Below are positions 1-7,987 of a stretch of DNA of 41,266 nucleotides, piece after piece. Made by a program: the position numbers and the translations under genes. Position 1 is the stretch's first letter; every line of letters starts with the position of its first letter. The stretch comes from a virus: the IMG/VR virus record IMGVR_UViG_3300005747_000468, positions 1 through 41,266 of that record; one strand, 5' to 3'. The notes under the pieces are model-generated. The model did no database searches. It saw only the letters and a list, made by a program, of their open reading frames with translations, and was not told the origin of the DNA.

Positions 1-192
1 TCGAGAACACTACAAGACTGGGCTAGGTTCGATATAAACAACAGAACCAAGTTTGATGCGTCTATTAGCTCAGGTTTAGCCATTATGGCAAATCAGAAGC
101 ATGTGTATCAAGACGTTAAAAAACAGTCAAAAATAAGCATTAACTTTGCAAGATATAATAACCAAGGACGATTTAGCGAAATAATTAGATGA
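1..192 (+). CDS. terL: Terminase large subunit, C-terminal fragment (cut by window edge)
   Basis: An open frame runs from the first base to a TGA at 190-192 and gives the last 63 residues of a longer protein. It contains RTLQDWARFDINNRTKFDAS followed by an ISSGLAIMANQ segment, which I recognise from the C-terminal end of large terminases in Bacteroidetes phages. The protein packages DNA into the prohead as an ATPase and nuclease, but those domains lie upstream of the window. Its stop overlaps the portal start as ATGA, which suggests translational coupling. The terminase-portal order is standard for tailed phages. The identification rests on this short tail plus position, so it is moderate. 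Confidence 0.6.
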   Translation, partial: SRTLQDWARFDINNRTKFDASISSGLAIMANQKHVYQDVKKQSKISINFARYNNQGRFSEIIR

Positions 193-2609
193 AAGAGGTA
201 AAAATAGCTATAAACCCGTCTTCATTTCCAAGTCAATACGTACCTGACTCTACGAAGAATACAAAAGAGTTTGGTCTACAAATAGGACAGGCTATTCAGT
301 ACGAGTGGTTTAAGAGAGACAATGGAGGTTCAAAGTTCTACAACCAATGGGATGCATTCCACAAGTTGAGACTATATGCTAGAGCAGAACAATCTGTTGC
401 TAAATATAAGAATGAACTATCTGTAGACGGAGATTTATCATACATGAATTTAGATTGGACACCAGTTCCAATTCTACCTAAATTCGTAGATATAGTCGTA
501 AACGGGATGTCAGACAGAATGTTTGACGTCAAGGCTTACGCACAGGACGCAATGTCCGCAGAAAAGAGAAACGCTTATCAAGACAATATAGAGGCTGACA
601 TGGTCTCTAAAGATCTTTTGGGCCAGATAAGAAATGATTTTGGGGTTGATGCTTTCAACACACCTCAAGACCAACTTCCAGAGAATGATGAGGAGTTGCA
701 ACTACACATGCAGCTTAATTACAAATCTTCTATAGAACTTGCAGAAGAGGCTGTGATAAATACCATTCTACTAGAAAACAAATATGAAGATACCAGAAAA
801 AGAGTATTATACGACATTACTACACTGGGTATTGGATCTGTTAAGCATGAATTTCTTCCAGGTGCAGGGATCGTTGCTAATTATGTTGACCCAGCAAACT
901 TGGTATATAGTTATACGGAAGATCCGAATTTTAATGATTGCTTCTATTGGGGAGAGGTCAAGACGGTTCCTATTACGGAGGTCGTAAAAATAGACCCTGC
1001 AATAACAAACGAGGACTTAAAAACTATTGGTCAATTTAGCCAAGATTGGCATAACTACCATAGAACCACACAATACTACGAAAATTCTTTATTCAACAAC
1101 GATAGCGTAACACTATTATACTTCAATTATAAGACCACTAAAAAGATGGTATATAAGAAGAAGGGTGAAAAGGTTATCGAAAAAGATGATGAATTCAACC
1201 CACCACAAGACATGATGGAAGAAAGAGGGTTTGAAAAAATCGAAAAGAAGATAGAAGTATGGTACGAAGGAGTTATGGTCATGGGAACCAATATTGTTTT
1301 GAAGTGGGAGCTAGCTAAGAATATGGTTAGACCAAAGTCTGCTTCTCAAAACGCAATGTCAAACTATGTAGCATGCGCACCAAGGATGTACAAAGGAAAC
1401 ATAGAATCTTTATTAAGACGCATGGTTCCATTTGCAGATCTTATCCAGATGACGCACCTAAAACTTCAACAGGTGATACAGAAGGTAGTGCCAGATGGTG
1501 TATTTATTGACGCAGATGGCTTGAATGAAGTAGATCTTGGAAATGGAGCAAGCTATAATCCTGAAGATGCACTTAGACTTTACTTCCAGACAGGTTCTGT
1601 TGTTGGTAGAAGTTATACTCAAGATGGCGAGTTTAATAATGCTCGTGTTCCAATTCAAGAATTATCTAAGAACTCTGGACAAGCTAAGATATCCAGCCTT
1701 ATAGGAAGTTACAATCACTACATGCAAATGCTTAGAGATGTAACTGGACTAAATGAAGCTAGAGATGGTACTATGCCAGATCCTAATTCTTTAGTTGGTT
1801 TACAGAAATTAGCAGCATTGAATAGCAACACCGCAACAAGACATATATTAGATGGTCTTACTGATATAACCAGAGACTTGTCTGTGGCTCTATCGTGTAG
1901 AGTTTCAGATGCATTAGAATACTTCCCGTATAAGGATGAGTTTGTAATGCAGATAGGTAAGTACAATGTTAATCTTTTGGATGAGATAAAAGACCTACAT
2001 ATATATGACTTCGGCATATTTATAGAGGTAGCTCCAGACGATGAAGAAAAACAACAACTTGAGCAAAATATTCAAGTAGCACTGTCTCGTGAAGCTATTG
2101 ACTTGGACGACGCTATAGATATACGTGAAGTAAGAAATGTAAAGCTGGCAAATCAATTACTTAAAGTTAAGAGAAAAAGAAAAGAAAAGGCTAGGCAGCA
2201 ATACGAAATGCAGAAGGTTCAACAGCAGCAACAGGCTCAGATGCAATCTCAACAGATGGCTGCTCAGATGGCTGCTCAAAAAATGCAGATGGAGACTCAG
2301 TCTAAGATGCAGGTAGCACAGGCTGAAGCTGGGTTTGCGTTAGAGAAACTTCGAGGCGAGGCTGAGCTTAAGACTCAGCTGATGCAATTAGAGTTTAATC
2401 TAAATATGCAGTTAAGAGGGGCTGATGCTCAATTGCTGAGGGATAGAGAAGACAACAAAGAGAGAGCCAAGGATGATAGGATAAGCAAACAGAACACGCA
2501 ACAGTCAAGGTTGATTGAGCAGCGTAAGAAAGACTTGCCTCCTATTAACTTTGAGTCTAATGAAGATACGCTAGATGGTTTTGATTTAGCCGAGTTTGAA
2601 CCTCGTTAA
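189..2609 (+). CDS. Portal protein (crAss-like family)
   Basis: This 806-residue protein forms the dodecameric ring through which DNA enters and leaves the capsid. The N-terminal region has the run YARAEQSVAKYKNELSVDGD, then SYMNLDWTPVPILPKFVDIV and NGMSDR, which are hallmarks of portals from crAss-like and related Bacteroidetes podoviruses. From about residue 665 to 780 it is a long glutamine- and methionine-rich coiled coil, consistent with the portal barrel. The acidic tail ends in DGFDLAEFEPR. It lies directly after the terminase and before a scaffold-like gene and the capsid gene, the usual order. The start overlaps the terminase stop. Confidence 0.87.
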   Translation: MKEVKIAINPSSFPSQYVPDSTKNTKEFGLQIGQAIQYEWFKRDNGGSKFYNQWDAFHKLRLYARAEQSVAKYKNELSVDGDLSYMNLDWTPVPILPKFVDIVVNGMSDRMFDVKAYAQDAMSAEKRNAYQDNIEADMVSKDLLGQIRNDFGVDAFNTPQDQLPENDEELQLHMQLNYKSSIELAEEAVINTILLENKYEDTRKRVLYDITTLGIGSVKHEFLPGAGIVANYVDPANLVYSYTEDPNFNDCFYWGEVKTVPITEVVKIDPAITNEDLKTIGQFSQDWHNYHRTTQYYENSLFNNDSVTLLYFNYKTTKKMVYKKKGEKVIEKDDEFNPPQDMMEERGFEKIEKKIEVWYEGVMVMGTNIVLKWELAKNMVRPKSASQNAMSNYVACAPRMYKGNIESLLRRMVPFADLIQMTHLKLQQVIQKVVPDGVFIDADGLNEVDLGNGASYNPEDALRLYFQTGSVVGRSYTQDGEFNNARVPIQELSKNSGQAKISSLIGSYNHYMQMLRDVTGLNEARDGTMPDPNSLVGLQKLAALNSNTATRHILDGLTDITRDLSVALSCRVSDALEYFPYKDEFVMQIGKYNVNLLDEIKDLHIYDFGIFIEVAPDDEEKQQLEQNIQVALSREAIDLDDAIDIREVRNVKLANQLLKVKRKRKEKARQQYEMQKVQQQQQAQMQSQQMAAQMAAQKMQMETQSKMQVAQAEAGFALEKLRGEAELKTQLMQLEFNLNMQLRGADAQLLRDREDNKERAKDDRISKQNTQQSRLIEQRKKDLPPINFESNEDTLDGFDLAEFEPR

Positions 2610-2659
2610 AAATATAAATAATATTAATGCGTAATTTTGCGCCGTAAATTAAATTTAAT

Positions 2660-3760
2660 ATGGAAATCAAAGTAAAAGAGGTCTCAGGACCTGGACAAAA
2701 ATCTGTTCAAGAGGTTGAGGAACAACTGCTTGATCAGCATGAAGAAAAACAGGCTGAAGAGGTTGAAACTTCTGAGGTCGAGACTACTACAGAAGCTGTT
2801 GAAGAGCAGGCTGTAGAACAAAGCACTCCTCAATTTGGGGAGGAAGACGTTCTTTCATTTATTAAAGAGAGATATAACAAAGAGATAAACTCTGTTGATG
2901 ATTTGTTCGCTCAACGTGAGCAGAACGATGAATTGCCAGAGGACGTATCAGCCTTCTTAAAATACAAGAAGGAAACTGGTCGAGGTATTAACGACTTCAT
3001 GAAGTTACAAATCAACTATGATGAGTTAAACCCAGATCAGGTATTGCGTGAGTATTACGCTACAACTGAAAATGACTTAGACTCAGAAGATATTGAATAT
3101 CTTATGGGAGAGAAGTTTTCTTACGACGAGGAATTGGATGAGGATTCGGTTGTTAAGCAGAAGCAAATCGCAAAAAAAAGAGAACTTGCGAAGGCAAAGA
3201 AATACTTCAATGATTTAAAGGAGACGTACAAGGTCCCAGTCGAGTCGGCTAGTGCACCTGTCAACGAAGATGAAATGGAGTCTTACAATGCCTACAAGGA
3301 ATATATATCACAGTCACAAAGTATCCAAGAAGAGAACAGTAGACGTGCGGAATACTTTACCCAGAAAACTGAGGAGCTTTTCAACGATGAATTCAAAGGT
3401 TTTGAGTTCACAGTCGGTGATCAGAAACTTGTTTTTACACCTGGTGAAGCTAAGGAAGTAAAGAACGTTCAGTCTGATATCAACAATTTCATTTCAAAAT
3501 ATTTGGATGATAACGGAATGGTAACAGATTATGTTGGATACCATAAGGCTTTAAGTGCTGCCTTAAACCCTGATAAGCTTGCCACCTATTTCTATGAAAA
3601 GGGGAAAGCAGATGCCGTGGGAGATGTTACAAAGAAGTCAAAAAACATTGACATGAATGTAAGAACATCACCTCAGCAGTTGTCTAACAATGCAGGGTTA
3701 AAGATAAGAGCTGTAGAGTCTAAATATGACCGTGATTTTAAGATTAGATCAAAAAAATAA
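2660..3760 (+). CDS. Acidic scaffold-like protein between portal and capsid
   Basis: This 366-residue protein is strongly acidic in its first 60 residues (VEEQLLDQHEEKQAEEVETS) and is predicted by eye to be mostly helical. It includes a basic helix around residues 165-185 and a basic C-terminus (DRDFKIRSKK). Size, composition and position between portal and major capsid protein match a head scaffolding protein, which would guide capsid assembly and then leave. No protease motif was seen. A TAATTTTG box at 2632-2639 in the 50-base gap resembles a Bacteroidetes -7 element but lacks an obvious -33 partner. Function is inferred from position, not from a recognised domain. Confidence 0.6.
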   Translation: MEIKVKEVSGPGQKSVQEVEEQLLDQHEEKQAEEVETSEVETTTEAVEEQAVEQSTPQFGEEDVLSFIKERYNKEINSVDDLFAQREQNDELPEDVSAFLKYKKETGRGINDFMKLQINYDELNPDQVLREYYATTENDLDSEDIEYLMGEKFSYDEELDEDSVVKQKQIAKKRELAKAKKYFNDLKETYKVPVESASAPVNEDEMESYNAYKEYISQSQSIQEENSRRAEYFTQKTEELFNDEFKGFEFTVGDQKLVFTPGEAKEVKNVQSDINNFISKYLDDNGMVTDYVGYHKALSAALNPDKLATYFYEKGKADAVGDVTKKSKNIDMNVRTSPQQLSNNAGLKIRAVESKYDRDFKIRSKK

Positions 3761-3782
3761 AAACTTTTAAAAACTATTAAAA

Positions 3783-5186
3783 ATGGCTTTAACATTAGGT
3801 GGATCTGTGAGCTTAACTCCAGCTCCTAGCCAGGTAACACTACCTGGTAACTACATTACTAACTTTGACTTTTTAAGTCAATACTTACCAGACACTTACG
3901 AAAAAGAATTCGAGAAGTATGGTAATCGATCTGTAAGCTCTTTCCTTCGTTTGGTAGGAGCTGAAATGCCTTGTAACTCAGACCTTATCAAGTGGACTGA
4001 GCAAGGTAGACTACACATTAAGCACGAAGGTGTTGTCGTAAAAGACGGCAGCGCTGATGGCGATGGTGAGATTGTACTTTTGATTAGCAACTCTGCTATT
4101 AGAAAAGGACAGACAGTTATGATTTCTGACGGAACTAGCTCTACTGTATCAGCAAAGGGTATCGTTACTGCAAACGACGGTACTGACGTTACTGTGGCAT
4201 TATATGATGCTGACGGTATCCCTGCTTTCACTGGATTAACTGACGGTACTGACAACAGTGGCACAGATGTAGACGTATTCGTTTACGGTTCTGAGTTCAA
4301 GAAGGGTACTAACGGTATGGAAGATGGTCTTGAGGCTCCTTTCGATGAGAAGTCTAACAACCCTATCATCCTTAAAGATAAGTACGAAGTATCTGGTTCT
4401 GACATGGCTCAAATCGGATGGGTAGAAGTAGAAACTGACGGTGGTTCAGGATACCTTTGGTATTTGAAGTCTGAGCACGAAACTCGTATGCGTTTCGAGG
4501 ATTACCTAGAAACTGCTATGATCGAAGCTGTACCAGCTGAAGATGTTTCAGGACAAACAAGCGAAGCTTACGCTTTAGGTTACAAAGGATCTAAAGGTTT
4601 ATTCTACGCTATCGAGGAAGATGGTAACACTACTACTGGTTCTTTTGCAGATTTGGATGATATCGACGCTATTGTAACTCGTTTAGATAAGCAAGGAGCT
4701 ATCGAGGAGAATGTTCTTTTCGTTAATCGTGCTCTTTCTTTCGAGATCGATAACGTTTTGGCTGGATTGAATACTTATGGTACTCAAGGAGCTTCTTCTT
4801 TCGGATTGTTTGACAACGACCAAGACATGGCCTTGAACCTAGGTTTCTCTGGATTCCGTCGTGGATATGACTTCTACAAGTCTGACTGGAAATACTTGAA
4901 CGACGCTACTATGCGTGGTGGTATTACTGGTGGAAATGTAGATGGTGTACTAGTACCTGCTGGATCAACTAACGTTTATGACCAAATCATGGGTAAAAAC
5001 GCTAAGCGTCCATTCTTGCATGTACGTTACCGAGCTTCTGAAACTGAAGATCGTAAGATGAAATCTTGGATCTTAGGTTCTGCTGGTGGTGCTTCTAACA
5101 GCGAATTAGACGCTATGGAAGTTCATTTCTTATCAGAAAGAGCTCTTTGTACTCTAGGTGCAAACAACTTCTTCTTATTCAAGTAA
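3783..5186 (+). CDS. Major capsid protein (crAss-like, HK97 fold expected)
   Basis: This 467-residue protein forms the icosahedral shell. The segment LPGNYITNFDFLSQYLPDTY followed by EKEFEKYGNRSVSSFLRLVG and AEMPCNSD near residues 21-65 is the N-terminal signature of crAss-like major capsid proteins. A Thr/Asp/Gly-rich beta region at about residues 80-165 looks like an inserted surface domain. Codon use differs from neighbouring genes: GCT, GGT, GAC, AAC and TTC dominate, as expected for the most highly expressed gene. It is followed by a strong terminator, so it can be transcribed at a higher level than the genes beyond it. The start follows an A-rich leader with no Shine-Dalgarno. Confidence 0.9.
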   Translation: MALTLGGSVSLTPAPSQVTLPGNYITNFDFLSQYLPDTYEKEFEKYGNRSVSSFLRLVGAEMPCNSDLIKWTEQGRLHIKHEGVVVKDGSADGDGEIVLLISNSAIRKGQTVMISDGTSSTVSAKGIVTANDGTDVTVALYDADGIPAFTGLTDGTDNSGTDVDVFVYGSEFKKGTNGMEDGLEAPFDEKSNNPIILKDKYEVSGSDMAQIGWVEVETDGGSGYLWYLKSEHETRMRFEDYLETAMIEAVPAEDVSGQTSEAYALGYKGSKGLFYAIEEDGNTTTGSFADLDDIDAIVTRLDKQGAIEENVLFVNRALSFEIDNVLAGLNTYGTQGASSFGLFDNDQDMALNLGFSGFRRGYDFYKSDWKYLNDATMRGGITGGNVDGVLVPAGSTNVYDQIMGKNAKRPFLHVRYRASETEDRKMKSWILGSAGGASNSELDAMEVHFLSERALCTLGANNFFLFK

Positions 5187-5199
5187 GAATTAAACTATA

Positions 5200-5236
5200 A
5201 GGAAGGGGAGTCGCATAGCGTCTCCCTCTCCTTTTT
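5200..5236 (+). terminator. Intrinsic terminator after the capsid gene
   Basis: An imperfect stem pairs AGGAAGGGGAG (5200-5210) with CTCCCTCTCCT (5222-5232). The loop can pair further as CGC/GCG, and a T tract follows. It sits 14 bases after the capsid stop codon. It would reduce read-through into the next gene and favour capsid protein synthesis. Confidence 0.75.
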
Positions 5237-5261
5237 ATTATAAACTTTAAATTAAATTAAA

Positions 5262-6005
5262 ATGAAAAAACAAGCTGTCCTTAAGGACAAAACTTACAAG
5301 TTAAAAGGCAATAAGGCTCCACTAGCCTTTATGATTAATTCACGTAACTCACGTAGAAAACCACTATTATACTTTGACGGAACTCGAAACAGAGCTCTAA
5401 GGTACGCATCAAACCAAGGCTCACCATTTGAAGACGAGCAAGACGATAATGCAATCTTAGAACCCATTGTTTTTGAAGATGGTATGTTATTTGTAAGGAA
5501 GGAAAACCCAGTCTTACAAGAATTTTTATCATATCACCCAGGTAATGGAACTCTTTTTGAAGAGGTTGATAACGAAAAAGATGCAGCAGTTGATGTTGAA
5601 ACATTAGACGCTCAGCTTGAAGCGCAAGTCGCAGCAAAAGACTTAGACATTGAGATGCTTGAAACTATAGGTCGAATAGCTCTTTCTTTGAATGTAGACA
5701 AACTATCTACAGCAGAGCTCAAACGAGACGTTAGATTATATGCTAGAAACAACCCAGAGGATTTTTTGAACACATTGAATGATCCTATGTTAAAGTTGCA
5801 AAGTCTAGCTTCTAAATGTCTTGCTGAAGGTCTATTAAAGATGAAAAACAAAAACAAGGATATATACTTCAATTTACCTCAAAATAAAAAGAAGCTATTA
5901 AGCGTTCCTTTTGGTGACTCACCTATACATACGCTGTCATCTTTCTTCCAAACAGACGATGGTATTGAACTTATGTCTATGTTGGAAAACAAGCTAGAAG
6001 ATTAA
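5262..6005 (+). CDS. Conserved structural-module protein of unknown function
   Basis: This 247-residue protein starts with a basic stretch (MKKQAVLKDKTYKLKGNKAP). It then has a beta-rich region with QDDNAILEPIVFEDGMLFV and a LQEFLSYHPGNGTLFEEVDN segment, and an acidic, helical C-terminal half. I associate this pattern with unnamed proteins found just after the capsid gene in marine Bacteroidetes phages. No enzyme motif is visible. It lies alone between two terminators, which isolates it from the capsid and tail transcripts. Possible roles are capsid decoration, head completion or DNA-end binding, and none can be shown from the sequence. Confidence 0.75.
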   Translation: MKKQAVLKDKTYKLKGNKAPLAFMINSRNSRRKPLLYFDGTRNRALRYASNQGSPFEDEQDDNAILEPIVFEDGMLFVRKENPVLQEFLSYHPGNGTLFEEVDNEKDAAVDVETLDAQLEAQVAAKDLDIEMLETIGRIALSLNVDKLSTAELKRDVRLYARNNPEDFLNTLNDPMLKLQSLASKCLAEGLLKMKNKNKDIYFNLPQNKKKLLSVPFGDSPIHTLSSFFQTDDGIELMSMLENKLED

Positions 6006-6011
6006 ACCCCT

Positions 6012-6068
6012 GTATAGCTAACCGCTATACACCTACCCCTTCAGAAATGGAGGGGTTTATTTATTTTG
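6012..6068 (+). terminator. Double hairpin with intrinsic terminator
   Basis: Two hairpins follow the stop of the preceding gene. The first has a perfect 7-bp stem (GTATAGC 6012-6018, GCTATAC 6024-6030, loop TAACC). The second pairs CCCCTTC (6036-6042) with GGAGGGG (6049-6055) around AGAAAT and runs into a T-rich tract. The second is a good factor-independent terminator and ends transcription just before the tail genes. Confidence 0.75.
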
Positions 6069-6070
6069 AT

Positions 6071-6078
6071 TATCTTTG
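6071..6078 (+). promoter_or_regulatory. Possible Bacteroidetes -7 element before tail genes
   Basis: TATCTTTG matches the Bacteroidetes -7 pattern TAnnTTTG. It lies immediately after the terminator and 16 bases before the ATG at 6095. A matching -33 TTG is not evident, so this is only a candidate, but a new promoter is expected here because transcription should stop at the hairpin. Confidence 0.4.
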
Positions 6079-6094
6079 CATAAAATATTATCAG

Positions 6095-7069
6095 ATGATA
6101 AACAGTGTAAGGAATACTGTATTGGCTATAGCTAACAAGCAGAACTTTGGATACATAAGTCCAGCGGATTTTAACCTTTATGCAAAGCAAGCTCAATTAG
6201 ATATCTTTGAAAATTACTTTTACAGGTACAATGAATGGATTGCAAAGCAAAACGCAAGAGTTTCTGGAAGTCAATATGCAGATATAGTAAAAAATTTAGA
6301 GGAAGTTATTGATCTATTTTCTGTAGAGGACTCTCTTTACAGAAATCAATCTAACGTTTATAACACCCCAAACGAAACAAACAATAATAATACATATTAT
6401 CTTTTAAATAAGGTTTTAGTGTATCAGAGTGTTTTTTTAGAAAGCACTACGGATGGTACGTCTGTGGGGAATAATTTAATAGTTGATTCAACACAGGATT
6501 TTCCATCACTAGGAGTGTCTGTTGGTGACTATGTAGCTATTCAAATTGGAGATGAAATTTTATTTTTGACTATTACAGCTTTAGTTGGTACAGATAAATT
6601 GACAGTAGACATATCTGCCATTAACTCAACAGGGATAACAACTTCAGGAAATCCTTACGCAATATATAAACTTTCAACATTGATAAAAGAGTCTGAAAGA
6701 GTATCTCACTCAAAGATAACAATGCTTAATGCGTCTAATTTAACAGCTCCAAAGATTAATACGCCAGCGTACACACAGAGTGAGCTTACAATATCGATGT
6801 ACCCTTCTACTATAGATGCGGTAGGACAGGTAAGATTACAGTATATTAGAAAGCCAAGGGATCCGAGATGGACGTACACAACACTAGCGGGTGGTGAACC
6901 AGCTTTTGATCAAGGGGCTTCGGATTATCAAAATTTTGAATTACCTGATAGTGATGAGCCAAGATTGGTTCACAAGATACTTCAATACGCTGGAATATCT
7001 ATAAGAGAGGCGGACATTTATCAAGCTGGAGCTAATAAGGAAGTTAAAGAAGTACAAAAACAAGGATAA
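6095..7069 (+). CDS. Head-tail connector / ring protein (first)
   Basis: The likely product has 324 residues, starting MINSVRNTVLAIANKQNFGY. The frame is open 48 bases further upstream, but that would place the start inside the terminator stem, so the ATG at 6095 is chosen. The N-terminal helix with YISPADFNLYAKQAQLDIFE resembles connector or ring proteins found downstream of the capsid gene in crAss-like phages. These bind the portal or the next ring and build the short tail. The C-terminal third is beta-rich. The stop overlaps the next start as TAATG, suggesting coupled translation and a shared complex. The exact ring position is not determined. Confidence 0.6.
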   Translation: MINSVRNTVLAIANKQNFGYISPADFNLYAKQAQLDIFENYFYRYNEWIAKQNARVSGSQYADIVKNLEEVIDLFSVEDSLYRNQSNVYNTPNETNNNNTYYLLNKVLVYQSVFLESTTDGTSVGNNLIVDSTQDFPSLGVSVGDYVAIQIGDEILFLTITALVGTDKLTVDISAINSTGITTSGNPYAIYKLSTLIKESERVSHSKITMLNASNLTAPKINTPAYTQSELTISMYPSTIDAVGQVRLQYIRKPRDPRWTYTTLAGGEPAFDQGASDYQNFELPDSDEPRLVHKILQYAGISIREADIYQAGANKEVKEVQKQG

Positions 7070-7986
7070 TGGCATATATAACAGGATATCAATATTACGA
7101 GAATAACGGATCAAGCCCAGAAGATCAAAACTGGGGATCGTATCAATACATATCTTTAGATGATATTGTAAACAACTTCATGCTTATGTATGTCGGAAAC
7201 GACAAGTTAGTCAATAACGTTGAGCGTTACAATGTATTGTTTCATGCAAAGCGTGGTATTCAGGAATTAAACTATGACGCCCTTAAAGAAACTAAGGTAG
7301 TAGAACTATCGGTTTGTGATAACGCAACAGCTGTTCTGCCGCCAGATTATACAAACTGGGTCAGAATATCATTGTATAAAGACGGTGTTTTAATGCCTCT
7401 TACAGAGAATGTAAACACCAACTTCTCGAAAAGTTATCTGCAAGATAATGATTGTCGTGTTCTATTTGATGAAGATGGAGATGTGCTTGTAGGAACTGGT
7501 ATATTAGACAATGATCGTGCTGACGGCTTGCAGAAGACACAATATCTAGGAAGCGGAAAGATGAATGGAGCTTTAGGATATCAGGTAGAGGGCAAGTGGA
7601 TTTTTGACTACCCAATAGGAGCCAGATACGGGCTAAATACCGAAACCGCAAACGCTAACCCAACCTTTAAAATAAACAAGGCTGGAGGTGTTATAAGTTT
7701 CAGCTCAGATATGGCTGATCAAATTGTCGTTGTGGAGTATGTTTCCGACGGAATGGAAAACGGAGATGACGCAAAGGTTAGCTTAAACAAAATGTTTGAG
7801 GACTATATATATGCATATATCAAGTATGCTATACTTAATTCCAAGTTTGGTGTTCAAGAGTACATTGTGAACAGGGCTAGAAAAGACAAAAGTTCTCTGC
7901 TGAGAAACGCAAAAATAAGATTAAGCAACATTCATCCAGGGCGTCTACTTATGAACATGAGAGGTGCTCAAAAATGGTTAAATTAG
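7069..7986 (+). CDS. Head-tail connector / ring protein (second)
   Basis: This 305-residue protein has a mixed helical and beta pattern. The segment YNVLFHAKRGIQELNYDALK and, near the C-terminus, the helices MFEDYIYAYIKYAILNSK and FGVQEYIVNRARKDKSS resemble ring/adaptor proteins of crAss-like phages. Its start overlaps the previous stop by one base and the next gene starts two bases after its own stop, so the three genes form one translational unit. It probably stacks with the preceding protein between portal and tail tip. The role is inferred from context and family resemblance. Confidence 0.6.
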   Translation: MAYITGYQYYENNGSSPEDQNWGSYQYISLDDIVNNFMLMYVGNDKLVNNVERYNVLFHAKRGIQELNYDALKETKVVELSVCDNATAVLPPDYTNWVRISLYKDGVLMPLTENVNTNFSKSYLQDNDCRVLFDEDGDVLVGTGILDNDRADGLQKTQYLGSGKMNGALGYQVEGKWIFDYPIGARYGLNTETANANPTFKINKAGGVISFSSDMADQIVVVEYVSDGMENGDDAKVSLNKMFEDYIYAYIKYAILNSKFGVQEYIVNRARKDKSSLLRNAKIRLSNIHPGRLLMNMRGAQKWLN

Positions 7987-7987
7987 A

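Noticed and set aside
338-2017. Several antisense frames of 63-99 codons inside the portal gene
   Set aside because: They are shadows of a clearly coding + strand gene and show no recognisable protein pattern.
6047-6094. Longer start for the first connector gene
   Set aside because: The added codons lie in the terminator stem and the -7 box, so they are unlikely to be translated.
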